Below, piece after piece: positions 1 through 7,674 of a DNA stretch of 34,584 nt. The stretch covers positions 1 to 34,584 of the forward strand of contig DATMNI010000286.1 in the NCBI GenBank assembly GCA_035570275.1, read 5' to 3'. Numbering within the stretch: the first letter of the stretch is position 1; every line of letters begins with the position of its first letter. Source of the stretch: DATMNI01 sp035570275 (GTDB lineage Bacteria > Acidobacteriota > Terriglobia > Bryobacterales > Bryobacteraceae). The translations under genes and the position numbers were made by a program. Under the pieces are notes generated by a model, which was given only the letters and a program-made list of their open reading frames with translations, was not told the origin of the DNA and made no database searches.

Positions 1-141
1 AGGATTCAAAACCTCACCTTTGAAACCACGACCGACGCGGACAACGCCCACACCCGGGCCGGTTGGGATTGGCGCGACGTGTGCGCGTCGGCGGTGGTCC
101 TGATTTGCATCCTGGGGTCGTACCTGTATTTCCGGGGGTAA
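1..141 (+). CDS. C-terminal fragment of a probable sodium:solute symporter (partial, 5' end outside window)
   Basis: The frame is open from base 1 and ends at TAA 139-141, giving 46 residues. They comprise a polar stretch, the segment RAGWDWRDV, and one hydrophobic helix (SAVVLICILGSYLYF) that ends three residues before the stop. A short Trp/Asp loop followed by a final helix ending in YLYFxG resembles the C-terminus of sodium:solute symporter family transporters in acidobacteria and related phyla. This is judged from recollection of the family, not from a search. Only the last membrane segment is present, so the substrate cannot be inferred. It could instead be the end of another polytopic membrane protein. 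Confidence 0.5.
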   Translation, partial: RIQNLTFETTTDADNAHTRAGWDWRDVCASAVVLICILGSYLYFRG

Positions 142-307
142 GCAGCGTGAGGCGCTAGGGGGATCCTGCTGGGGTCTATGCGAAGGGACCAGGCTGGATC
201 GACTGGGCTGGATCAAGGTTGTTCCGGGTTCAGGACGGAGAATCCTTCGATCGCTGCAATCTCGCACAGCGTATAGCTCACTGTAGATTACACGTCTGAC
301 TTTCCTC

Positions 308-1336
308 TCAGCGGCCATTGCATAGCCCTCCCTGGACCAACCGGATCCCAGGCCGCCTCTTCTTAGCGACGCGCCGCGGTTTCTTCTTACCTCCCTGGCT
401 CTTCCCCTTGGTTTTTTTCAGCCGAATAAGCCGAATCGCCTTTTGGGCGCTTATCGCAGCCTTTCGCGAACTTGCACTGGGATTCTGTGGGCACTTCGTG
501 CCTAGGTGACGCTCCAGGTTCTTGCGTTTCAAATGAGTGCCGCAATGTGGGCAGCAAGTGCTAATTCCCGGACCGATCCCGGATATAGCGAGCGGCCGAG
601 TTGCCTTCGGCTGACTGTCGGCTGGGGAATAATGGGCGATGGAGGGTGGACGGGCTTGTTCCCTATCGCAGGTGTCGCCGCAGTTCTGCGCAGACTCGGA
701 TGGAATTTGGAAGAAGTCGGAGCCGGATAGGTGTTCAGAGGGCGATGAACCGGTGAATGAGGCTGAATCTCCGCTGTGCCGGCCCGATGCGGATCGCTCA
801 GTTGAGACGGGCCTGAGATAGCGCCGGTTGTGCTCTTCGCTGTAATGGCGGAGCAGATCAGTGGCTTGACTGCCGCAGGCCGGGCAAATCTGAACGCGAT
901 TGGGCTTCGTTGGGTGCTGTTTCAATACCGTTTTGCTTTGCCCAAGTGCCGTAACAGTATCTGCCGTTTTTGTTTGGTGTAGGGTGCTCCCAGGAGTTGT
1001 GTCTGGCTGGTTTACCTGGGTATCCGATACAGCCGCGCCAGTGATGTGATCGCTACTGCCGCCTGCGAGTGGCAGTGCATGAGCGCGAACCTTGTTCTGA
1101 GGCGCGAGATATTCAGGGTGGGCCTTCTTCAAATGACGCAGTAGCTTGGTCACACTACAGCCACAAGCCGGGCACTTCTGCCGATGAATCGGGTAAGCGG
1201 GCACTGACGAGAATGACCGCATCCCCTGAATGGTCCCCGTGCCGTAGCAGAACATGCAGTTTTCGTTATTCCCGCCACATGTGCAGCTTCGGCTCATGAT
1301 GCGACCTGTCGGCTGTGTTTCCACTTGATTTCCCAT
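308..1336 (-). CDS. Cys/His zinc-finger protein with DnaJ-like Cys cluster and basic tail
   Basis: The protein has 342 residues. The start is the ATG at 1334-1336, preceded on the coding strand by AGGGA at good spacing. The frame continues upstream of it but would run into the divergent neighbour. Residues 18-30 hold CTCGG...CMFC followed by YGTGTI, like one repeat of a DnaJ cysteine-rich zinc domain. Three short fingers follow: C55-x2-C58-x9-H68-x4-H73; a second of the same spacing (CPACGSQATDLLRHYSEEH); and a third near the C-terminus with C-x2-C-x11-H-x4-C. Between them lie long Ser/Thr/Pro-rich, probably disordered linkers. The last 45 residues are strongly Lys/Arg-rich, which suggests nucleic-acid binding. 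Base composition is lower in GC than in the neighbours, hinting at acquisition. The family is not recognised; DNA or RNA binding is inference. Confidence 0.7.
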   Translation of the reverse strand: MGNQVETQPTGRIMSRSCTCGGNNENCMFCYGTGTIQGMRSFSSVPAYPIHRQKCPACGCSVTKLLRHLKKAHPEYLAPQNKVRAHALPLAGGSSDHITGAAVSDTQVNQPDTTPGSTLHQTKTADTVTALGQSKTVLKQHPTKPNRVQICPACGSQATDLLRHYSEEHNRRYLRPVSTERSASGRHSGDSASFTGSSPSEHLSGSDFFQIPSESAQNCGDTCDREQARPPSIAHYSPADSQPKATRPLAISGIGPGISTCCPHCGTHLKRKNLERHLGTKCPQNPSASSRKAAISAQKAIRLIRLKKTKGKSQGGKKKPRRVAKKRRPGIRLVQGGLCNGR

Positions 1337-1553
1337 CTTTCCCTCATCATATAATTGACGCCTCCAAGAACGGTTACCAAAACGTAAATAGCTTGCAAAG
1401 AGAAATTTAGTGAGATTTAGTAAGAATTTCAAAGCCGCGGCGCGAAGGAGGCGAAGAGTGCTGAACCGGGAAGCCAGTGAGACGTCTTGTTTCCTCAATG
1501 CGTTCTGCCGAAAAAGGGAGTATCCTGAAAGCGAGATAAAAGCAACTCTACTC

Positions 1554-2387
1554 ATGATGAACTGCTTCCAGGTTGTGAAGAGCGTCTTGGATGACACCTA
1601 CGCTGAGATACCGGGCGACGATCGGGACGAACAAATCAAGGCCCGCCTGAAAAAGTATCGGCCTGAGTTTAGAAACCTTCTGCGTAGTCAGAACATCTGC
1701 TATGAAGATCCGGTGTCGCGGTTCGCGTACATTTATGAGTACGTCTCGTCGCACGCAAACATGGTACGCGGCGCTATCTGTCTTGCCGACGAGCTAAAGG
1801 AACTCTTTAAGAAGGAGCGAGTCACAGCCTCGTGTATCGGCGGCGGACCTGGCAGTGATCTGGTTGGCATTCTAAAATACTTGAGTCGGCGCTCCGAAAA
1901 ACCCGCCCTCACTTGTTACTTGCTCGATAGGAACAAGACGTGGAAGGAGTGCTGGTGCGACCTCGATGGCAAGCTAGAGATCAATATGAGGTTGAGTACG
2001 TCATACATGGACCTTGACGTGTGCGAGCCGGATTCCTACGAACCGTACTCCAAATATTTGAAGGCGGATCTATTCACCTTCGTATACTTCGTTTCCGAAG
2101 TGTTCGCCCACATGAAAAGGGCGCAGCCATTTTTCGATCACTTGTTCGCCAATGTGAGGCCTGGCGCGTTGATGCTGTTCATTGACAACAACGATTCCCG
2201 GTTTTACAAATGGTTCGACCAAACGGCGAAATCAAACAACATGGAAATCGTCGCGCAGGTCAATGACAGGTACGTGATTCCACCTGATGAACAAAAGGAT
2301 GACCTCGGCGAGTACTACGCCAAGTTCGGCTCGCCGAAGCTACAGGCAAACGTCGTTTTCAGGGTAGTGAAGAAGGGTGCAGAGTGA
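1554..2387 (+). CDS. SAM-dependent methyltransferase-like protein
   Basis: The protein has 277 residues from the ATG at 1554. The frame is open back to a GTG at 1410, but that extension is Arg-rich and unlike the rest, so the shorter form is preferred; the ribosome site is weak for both. The core contains CIGGGPGSDLVGILKYL, a class I methyltransferase glycine-rich motif I, followed by a hydrophobic strand ending in an acidic residue (CYLLDR). Later come a DLFTFVYFVSEVF strand and a VRPGALMLFIDNN strand typical of the Rossmann sheet. I recall a bacterial family of this build (VKxVLDxxYxEIPG near the start, YYAKFGxPKL near the end), but its substrate is unknown to me. It diverges from the zinc-finger gene and shares its lower GC, so the two may have arrived together. 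Confidence 0.7.
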   Translation: MMNCFQVVKSVLDDTYAEIPGDDRDEQIKARLKKYRPEFRNLLRSQNICYEDPVSRFAYIYEYVSSHANMVRGAICLADELKELFKKERVTASCIGGGPGSDLVGILKYLSRRSEKPALTCYLLDRNKTWKECWCDLDGKLEINMRLSTSYMDLDVCEPDSYEPYSKYLKADLFTFVYFVSEVFAHMKRAQPFFDHLFANVRPGALMLFIDNNDSRFYKWFDQTAKSNNMEIVAQVNDRYVIPPDEQKDDLGEYYAKFGSPKLQANVVFRVVKKGAE

Positions 2388-2404
2388 CTATTTCCGCTAG
2401 TTAG

Positions 2405-2677
2405 TTAGCGCTCCTCGCGCTCCGCGATGAAATCAGCGGTCATTGAGCCCGGAATCTTCGCAAGCCGTCGTCGCACTTCTGGTAATCCTGGCGCCGGCCC
2501 GAAGTTCCGCAGTTCCTTCTGGAGATTTTCGAGATATGTGAGGTCAAGTTCCGGAGAATCGGGCGCAGATGTGGCTTTGACAACCGTCACCAGGACATGC
2601 TCATTCTCTGCCAGATCCAGCGGTTGTAGGGGCCTTAGGACGCCATTTTCGTATACAGCATCAACCTGCATTCCCAT
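2405..2677 (-). CDS. AbrB-like antitoxin-type protein (DUF104, AF2212-like)
   Basis: The protein has about 90 residues from the ATG at 2675-2677; a second in-frame ATG lies two codons later (2669-2671). The beginning, MQVDAVYENGVLRPLQPLDL, is the hallmark of the DUF104/AF2212-like family, a small beta-barrel fold related to AbrB/VapB antitoxins. The C-terminal half is helical and charged. Family members often sit next to a PIN-domain toxin, but none is present here. The upstream neighbours on the same strand are hicB and hicA, separated by about 130 bases. The frame is open further upstream, but that sequence (Cys/Pro/Gly-rich) overlaps hicB and does not look coding. Confidence 0.72.
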   Translation of the reverse strand: MGMQVDAVYENGVLRPLQPLDLAENEHVLVTVVKATSAPDSPELDLTYLENLQKELRNFGPAPGLPEVRRRLAKIPGSMTADFIAEREER

Positions 2678-2804
2678 GGCACTATTGTATGCCCTCTCGG
2701 GGACGTGGGCTGCTTCGGCGCCCATCGAGGGGGGATGGGAAAGGCCGCAACCGGGGCAGCCCGCGACCCGGAAGTCGACGGCGTTACAGAGACGATCGAG
2801 GCCC

Positions 2805-3014
2805 TCAAGCAAACAGGAGCCGGCCCTTGGGTTCGGGGATCGGGCGTCCAAGCTCCCGAGCGGTTTCCAGCCACTCGGCGATCACAGTTTCGGCGTTAGC
2901 GAGGGCCTCTTGCCGCGTAGCTCCATCGGCTGCGCAGCCAGCCAACTCCGGCACTTCAGCGATAAACGCCTGGTCTTCGTTACTCCAGTAGAGAATGATC
3001 TCGTACTTTGTCAT
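2805..3014 (-). CDS. hicB: HicB-family antitoxin
   Basis: The protein has 69 residues. The sequence YEIILYWSNEDQAFIAEVPELAGC followed by ADGATRQEALANAETVIAEW is the classic HicB partial-RNase-H-like fold, with the conserved F/W-x-A-x-V-P-E-L-x-G-C core and the helix carrying EAL.N....I. HicB neutralises HicA and usually represses its own operon. This is a short form without an obvious C-terminal DNA-binding domain, so repression may need another factor. The start codon overlaps the end of hicA by four bases (ATGA), indicating translational coupling with the toxin gene first. Confidence 0.85.
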   Translation of the reverse strand: MTKYEIILYWSNEDQAFIAEVPELAGCAADGATRQEALANAETVIAEWLETARELGRPIPEPKGRLLFA

Positions 3015-3262
3015 TCGGCCCCTTCTGCCAGTTTATATTGAATAATGATTTTGCGCACCTGCTTGACCTGATAAGGTTTGGCCAATGAGTTCCGCGGCTG
3101 GAGGTTGAGGATCTCGGCGACATCTTCGCGGGTGAAAATGTGGTGGCTGCCCCTGATCCGCTCGGCGAACCCAAGCCGCGATAGGAGTGTGCAGAGCTCG
3201 CTAAACCGGATGTTCGCATCGGAAGAGCCCCTCAGCACTCGTAAGATAATCGACTCGGCCAC
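3011..3262 (-). CDS. hicA: HicA-family mRNA interferase toxin
   Basis: The protein has 83 residues. The central part has F..L..LLSRLGFAERIRGSHHIFTRED: a double-stranded-RNA-binding-like fold whose conserved GSHHIF carries the histidine needed for translation-independent mRNA cleavage in characterised HicA toxins. The C-terminal V.QVRKIIIQY helix also fits the family. It is first in a two-gene unit with hicB, overlapping it by four bases. No inactivating change is visible, so the pair may be functional. In this type the toxin is expressed with its antitoxin and kept inactive until the antitoxin is degraded. Confidence 0.83.
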   Translation of the reverse strand: MAESIILRVLRGSSDANIRFSELCTLLSRLGFAERIRGSHHIFTREDVAEILNLQPRNSLAKPYQVKQVRKIIIQYKLAEGAE

Positions 3263-3486
3263 TCTTGATTATGAGCACACCTTCAAGAGCAGGCGCCTTT
3301 GAACGGGTCGAGGCGGGGAATTGCGGGCCGCCTCACTGGCCCCGGTTCAGGTAATACTTGAGCAGGCCGCCGTCGATGGGCAATACGCGCCGCCGGTCGC
3401 CATCTAGATCGGCCGCAGGCGATGGCCGCCAGGAATCGCTTGCCCCGGCAGCCGCGCCAATGCGACTTGGGATATACTCGCGTGCA

Positions 3487-3510
3487 GAAAGACGTGCTGA
3501 AAGACGTGCT
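3487..3510. repeat. Two tandem copies of a 12-bp unit upstream of the TIM-barrel gene
   Basis: GAAAGACGTGCT occurs at 3487-3498 and again at 3499-3510, directly followed by GAAAGAAAGG, which contains the ribosome-binding site of the next gene. The repeat lies in the leader and may be a slippage product; no regulator is recognised. Confidence 0.6.
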
Positions 3511-3528
3511 GAAAGAAAGGTTTCGATC

Positions 3529-4791
3529 ATGAAATTCTCGCGCAGAACCGTGATGCAGTTTCTTGGCGCCGGCGCCCTGACGCCGGCCGCCCAGTTGCCT
3601 CTGGCGGCGGCTCAGGTTCCACCTCCGCCCAAGGAAGGAAAGGACACTCCCAAGATCGCCGTCGGTACCGGAGATGGCGGTGGTTTTGGCGGCGGCCGTG
3701 GTGGCGCCGGACGCGGCGGTGCGGCTCCTGGCTCCGCGACTCCTGGCGCCGCGGCCCCTGCCGGCGCTGCGTCGAATACCCCTCCCGATCCCTCGCTTGG
3801 TCCGCGCCGCATCAAACAACTTGGTGTCGACAACGTGCTCGGCGGCGGCGGGCCCGCTCCTTGGACCGAAGAAAGCCTCAACGCTACCACCGAGCGCTGG
3901 AAGGCCGCCGGCATCACGGTCGGCAATTTGATGATCAACCTCTCGGGCGACATCATCTACGGCAAGGCCGGCAACAAGCGCGACGAGGATATCGAAAAGA
4001 TCAAACAGTCCGTCGTGGCTGCGGGCAAAGTGGGCCTGCCGGTTGTCGAATACAACTTCTACGCGCACCGCGCCATGGAAGGCTACTTCGAGGAGACCGA
4101 TACCGCCCGTGGCAACTCCGGCTGGACCGGCTTCGACTATGAACTCGTCCAGACCGCCGCCCAGCAATACCAGGCCAAGGCGGAGGAGAAGGGCATGAAG
4201 TTCAAGGATCTGCCGGCACTGCCCAACGAAGGCGCCCATAATCTGGATGAGATGTGGAACAACATTACCTACTTCCTGAAAGCGGTGATCCCAGCCGCCG
4301 AGAAGGCCGGCGTCCGCATGGCCCTGCATCCCAACGACCCGCCCGCGCCCATCAGCCGCGGATCGCAGCAAATCATGGGCTCGGTAGCCGGCTGGAAGAA
4401 ACTGATCAGCATCGTCAACAGCCCCTCCAACGGCATCACTTTCGATTGCGGCGTGACCCGCGAAATGGGCGAGGACCCGATCGAGGTCTGCCGCTATTTC
4501 GCTTCCCGGGACCGCATCAACCACGTGCATTTCCGCAACGTCCAAGTGATCAAGCCCTACGAACGCTACCGCGAAGTGTGGATCGACGAAGGGATGAATA
4601 ACATGTTCGCCGTGATGAAGGAACTGGTGAAGCACAAGTACTCGCACCAGATCTATCCGGAACACCCGCGCCGCCTGGATTACGACGTGGAGCGCGGCCC
4701 GATCGGAGGCTACCCCGGCGGCGGCTCCTATGCCGCCATCGCCTACAATGTCGGCTACGCCCGCGCCATGCTGCAAGCGGCGATGTCGTAA
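3529..4791 (+). CDS. Tat-exported mannonate-dehydratase-like TIM-barrel protein
   Basis: The protein has 420 residues. The start is the ATG at 3529 with AAAGG eight bases upstream; the open frame to the left is Arg-rich noise. The N-terminus (MKFSRRTVMQFLGAGAL...) is a twin-arginine signal peptide. An unusual Gly/Ala/Arg/Pro-rich linker follows at about residues 45-85. The rest is a sugar-isomerase/UxuA-type TIM barrel. GVRMALHPNDPP, GITFDCGVTREMG and INHVHFRNV correspond to the metal- and substrate-binding strands of mannonate dehydratase, which converts D-mannonate to 2-keto-3-deoxygluconate. Canonical UxuA is cytoplasmic, so export suggests a periplasmic sugar-acid or sugar isomerase/dehydratase. 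The exact reaction is uncertain. Confidence 0.78.
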   Translation: MKFSRRTVMQFLGAGALTPAAQLPLAAAQVPPPPKEGKDTPKIAVGTGDGGGFGGGRGGAGRGGAAPGSATPGAAAPAGAASNTPPDPSLGPRRIKQLGVDNVLGGGGPAPWTEESLNATTERWKAAGITVGNLMINLSGDIIYGKAGNKRDEDIEKIKQSVVAAGKVGLPVVEYNFYAHRAMEGYFEETDTARGNSGWTGFDYELVQTAAQQYQAKAEEKGMKFKDLPALPNEGAHNLDEMWNNITYFLKAVIPAAEKAGVRMALHPNDPPAPISRGSQQIMGSVAGWKKLISIVNSPSNGITFDCGVTREMGEDPIEVCRYFASRDRINHVHFRNVQVIKPYERYREVWIDEGMNNMFAVMKELVKHKYSHQIYPEHPRRLDYDVERGPIGGYPGGGSYAAIAYNVGYARAMLQAAMS

Positions 4792-4812
4792 GTTCCGGTT
4801 GGCGGGCCTGCT

Positions 4813-6105
4813 TCAGCGGTACGGCGCCCGATAGCAAAAGACCGTCGCCGAATGTGCCGCGGCCTCCGCCTGGTTCCACACCAGGCTGGCAGGCGGCCGT
4901 CCGGCGGCCAGATGCACCGCTTCTTCCGCCACCAGGGGCGGCTGCGGAAAGCAGCGTACCCAGATCGCGCCCGAGGTCTGCCGTGCCAATGCGATCAGTT
5001 GCTCGGTCGGCGCCGCGCGTTCCAGGAACTGGGCCCGCTTCTTCGTCCACAAATACGCCACATTGTGCAACAGCATCAGCGTGACGACCGCAATCGCCAG
5101 GCGCGGCCGCAGCGGCCATTTCTGTGCCGCATGTGCCAGCGCCAGACCGAACAAGAGCGCCAGGCCGGCGCTGGCCAGGTACGTCTGGCGGCTGGGGATT
5201 TGGGTGGAATAGGTCAGGAAACTGTAGGGCGTCAGGCCGATGCCGATCCACGCCAGCGCCACCAGTCCCGACCGCTGTAACCCGCGCTCCCTGGAGAGCA
5301 CGATCACCATTGCCGCCGGCCAGCCCCAAATCCACAGGACGCGGGCGACTCCATAAGGCCAGGTAATCCAAAACGGCGCGTGCAGCGAGAAACTGCCGTC
5401 GGAAAAACGGAAGGAGTTGGACCGGCTGACCGCAATCGACGCCAGCGCCAGCAGCACCAGAACAGTGTGCCAAGTGGTCGCGACCCTCCGGGTCGCGACC
5501 CCCGGACCCGTGAGAATGAACAACGGCAGCAGAATCACGGCTGACTCCTTGGACAGCAGGGCGAGCGCGAATAACACGGTCCCCGCCAGTTCCAGCCGCC
5601 ACCAGCCCTTGCCCGCGCCCTTGCCCGCGCCGGCCCGCAGCCAGCACAGCAGCGACGCCATGCCAAAGAAAAACACCAGCAACTCGTTGATCGCCGAAAA
5701 CCACATCACGGCTTCCTGATGGCCTTCCTGCACTGCGAATAGCAAGGCCGCCCAGAACGCCGCCGCCCGCATTCGCGGCCATGCCATGGCCACGAAGTAC
5801 AACAGCCATACATTGGCGATGTGCAACAGCAGACTGGCGGCGTGATAGACCATCGGGTTGACGCGCGCGGCCTGCCACAAGCCCCACATCGTCCAATAGC
5901 TGGTGGACCTGAGACGGAACTGCGCGTCCCGCAGCAGCATGGGCAAACCCGATGGCGACCCGTAGCTCTGCGCCTGCGCCAGGTTCGGGTAATCGTCGGC
6001 TATCAGCGGAATGTTGAGCGACGGAGCGTAAGCCAGCAACGCAGTCAGCGCCAGCAACGACAGCTTAATCACGTGCGGGATTTGCGGATGCGGACGAGGA
6101 TTCAC
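4813..6105 (-). CDS. Polytopic membrane protein, GT-C glycosyltransferase-like
   Basis: The protein has 430 residues starting at a GTG (6103-6105). No strong ribosome site is visible, and an in-frame GTG eleven codons later is possible. About ten hydrophobic helices are evident. The first is followed by IPLIADDYPNL, matching the first extracytoplasmic loop of GT-C enzymes, where an acidic pair is catalytic. LLSKESAVILLPLF resembles the conserved inner loop of the TMTC/PMT type. Such proteins use lipid-phosphate sugars as donors. The gene runs convergently to the TIM-barrel gene and stands alone. A perfect palindromic repeat (5474-5500) lies inside it and encodes GVATRRVATTW between two helices, probably a tolerated insertion. 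Confidence 0.68.
   Translation of the reverse strand: MNPRPHPQIPHVIKLSLLALTALLAYAPSLNIPLIADDYPNLAQAQSYGSPSGLPMLLRDAQFRLRSTSYWTMWGLWQAARVNPMVYHAASLLLHIANVWLLYFVAMAWPRMRAAAFWAALLFAVQEGHQEAVMWFSAINELLVFFFGMASLLCWLRAGAGKGAGKGWWRLELAGTVLFALALLSKESAVILLPLFILTGPGVATRRVATTWHTVLVLLALASIAVSRSNSFRFSDGSFSLHAPFWITWPYGVARVLWIWGWPAAMVIVLSRERGLQRSGLVALAWIGIGLTPYSFLTYSTQIPSRQTYLASAGLALLFGLALAHAAQKWPLRPRLAIAVVTLMLLHNVAYLWTKKRAQFLERAAPTEQLIALARQTSGAIWVRCFPQPPLVAEEAVHLAAGRPPASLVWNQAEAAAHSATVFCYRAPYR
5474..5500. repeat. Dispersed palindrome (GGTCGCGACCC stem-loop) inside a reading frame
   Basis: Arms GGTCGCGACCC and GGGTCGCGACC flank the loop TCC, a perfect 11-bp stem. Related copies are at 16921-16942 and 23027-23051. 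The shared pattern is GTGGYCGCGACCCTCNGGGTCG. This copy and the one at 23027 lie within coding sequence. Confidence 0.8.
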
Positions 6106-6348
6106 CAGATTACAGTGTAGTGAGAACGTGACGATACCGTTTTAACTCGTTGCCGGCAGTCTAACGGCTCGGGCATGATTCGTGCTCTACCTTCGGTTAC
6201 ACAGGTTAAAGAACACACGACATACGGCCAGGAGGCCTACCCTACCCTAAATCCAAACCCGTGCTCCCTTCGTATTCCGATTCAGTACAGGACGCGGAAT
6301 GCCGCCCCGAGTACTTGAAAACCGTCACATCATAAGGAGAAACGAACA

Positions 6349-7158
6349 ATGTTCAACCCTGGCGTTTTAGGGGGAAGCCGCAGAAAGTTCCTGCGCGGAA
6401 CTGCCGCAACTGGATTGGGAATCAGCGCCCTGATGTCTTTGACGCGCACTGAAGCGCTTGCCGATGACGACAAGAACGACGAAGGCGAGCTTAAGAAGGG
6501 CGATTTCGACATACTGATTGCGGCCGAGATCGCCGAAGCACTGGCGGTTACAACCTATACCAACATCATCAACGTCGCGCCATTCTTCACCCGGCTGGCG
6601 CCCGACGACCAGGGCTATCTGGCGGCCGCCCGGCAGGAGGAGATGTCCCACTACCTGCTCGAGAAGTCAGTAAGCCAACAGGACAGCCCCTTCATCAAAT
6701 TCTTCTATCCGAAAAACATGTTCACGAACGCGCAGGTGACGTTGAACACGCTGGTAACGCTGGAGGACGCCTTCATCGCGGCCTATCTGGTGGGCGTGCG
6801 GCAATTCAGCAACGACGATTTGAAGGTCACCGCCGCGCGCATCATGGGCATTGAGAGCGATCACCGGACACTGGCACGAGTGGTAGGCCCTGGCGTGGCG
6901 GCGCAGGATGGTGGTCCGATCGAGAACATCACTGGTATCCAGGGCGTTGCCGAGAGTGTCGATCCGCCAAATAACAACGGCTATGAGCGCACGCTCGGGT
7001 GGACCGTAATTCAGCAGGCCGTGAACGCGCTGCTGCCATTCGTGGATCAGGGCATGGCGCTTGCGGCCGGGTTCGACACGACGAAGAGCTTTACGTTCGT
7101 GCCATTCAGTCCCGTGCTGCCGACGCCGCTCGGCGACTTCCATTCGTTTAAGGGCTGA
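6349..7158 (+). CDS. Exported ferritin-like domain protein
   Basis: The protein has 269 residues. The start at 6349 has AAGGAG well placed upstream. The N-terminus (SRRKFLRGTAATGLGISAL) is a twin-arginine signal, so the folded protein is probably exported. The body matches the Ferritin_2 family: four helices with E-containing segments EIAEALAVTTYTNII, ARQEEMSHYLLEK, LEDAFIAAYLVGV and MGIESDHRTLARVV. These supply the Glu and E-x-x-H residues expected for a di-metal site. The C-terminal 70 residues are Pro/Asn-rich and end in a loop-like tail. Close relatives are common in stress- and desiccation-adapted bacteria, but their function is not established. It is a single gene, with no partner on the same strand nearby. 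Confidence 0.78.
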   Translation: MFNPGVLGGSRRKFLRGTAATGLGISALMSLTRTEALADDDKNDEGELKKGDFDILIAAEIAEALAVTTYTNIINVAPFFTRLAPDDQGYLAAARQEEMSHYLLEKSVSQQDSPFIKFFYPKNMFTNAQVTLNTLVTLEDAFIAAYLVGVRQFSNDDLKVTAARIMGIESDHRTLARVVGPGVAAQDGGPIENITGIQGVAESVDPPNNNGYERTLGWTVIQQAVNALLPFVDQGMALAAGFDTTKSFTFVPFSPVLPTPLGDFHSFKG

Positions 7159-7268
7159 GGAAACGGCGCGCCTGGCTCGGGCGGAGGGAGAGTCTCCCTG
7201 CTCGCATCCAAGCGCGCCTTTGACCCGGAGACTCCAACAATCCTCGCGGCCGTGACTTGCCGTGACTC

Positions 7269-7425
7269 GTTTCTGTCGCGAAACGGTCCTGCGCTGTAGA
7301 AAGAAGCAACCACTCCCTAACGGTCGTGGCTCTGATGACCTCGTTGACAATACAAGACTTCGCATCAGAGCCGTGACCGTTAGGGAGCGGTCTTACGCGC
7401 GGAAACCGAGTTTCGCGACAGAAAC
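7269..7425. repeat. Nested inverted repeat (NGRGS-type dispersed element)
   Basis: The outer arms are GTTTCTGTCGCGAAAC (7269-7284) and its exact reverse complement (7410-7425). The inner arms, 7310-7337 and 7363-7390, match at 25 of 28 positions and share the core CTCCCTAACGGTC...GGCTCTGATG. The intervening 25 bases are unique. Other copies or halves of the inner arm occur at 17704, 22410, 23553 and (partly) 28319. The element fills much of the 516-base gap between the ferritin-like gene and the receptor gene; the two genes converge here, so it could also act as a transcription terminator. No real gene is seen in the gap. Confidence 0.8.
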
Positions 7426-7674
7426 TAGCTCACGATCTCTGCATCGCTGCCTGAGGCGCTTCATCGCTGAGCCGGGGCAGCCACTGCTGGTGGCCTTTCA
7501 CAACGGAGACTCGTTCCCGAGAGCGATCCGTACCAAGCCAGGCCGGGCGATAACCTGGCGTTGCGCCGAGCCTTATGTTGCCCACCGGGAAAGCTACTGG
7601 GCGAGCCTCATGTTCGAGTTGCGTTAGAAGCTGCGTTATGAAGACGGCTACGCTGGGGGGTGAGCGCCGTCATT

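Noticed and set aside
142..307. Possible RNA gene after the symporter fragment
   Set aside because: No tRNA-like cloverleaf or convincing terminator could be drawn; treated as plain intergenic DNA.
1410..1553. GTG-started N-terminal extension of the methyltransferase-like protein
   Set aside because: The added 48 residues are Arg-rich and do not resemble the family start. The ATG at 1554 fits better, although the ribosome site is weak in both cases.
3333..3530. Minus-strand frame ending in LPIDGGLLKYYLNRGQ
   Set aside because: The end looks protein-like and might be the relic of a lost gene's C-terminus, but the rest is Arg/Ala-rich and comes from the tandem-repeat leader. Too little to call.
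3283..4776. 497-codon minus-strand frame opposite the TIM-barrel gene
   Set aside because: It is the antisense shadow of a gene with a clear Tat signal and enzyme motifs; its own composition matches no family.
6106..6348. Regulatory element upstream of the ferritin-like gene
   Set aside because: Only a ribosome site (AAGGAG) is clear; no operator, riboswitch or promoter pair is convincing by eye.
7262..7627. 121-codon plus-strand frame in the gap after the ferritin-like gene
   Set aside because: It is a translation of the dispersed inverted repeat (PLPNGRGS and AVTVRER pieces), with no ribosome site and no domain.
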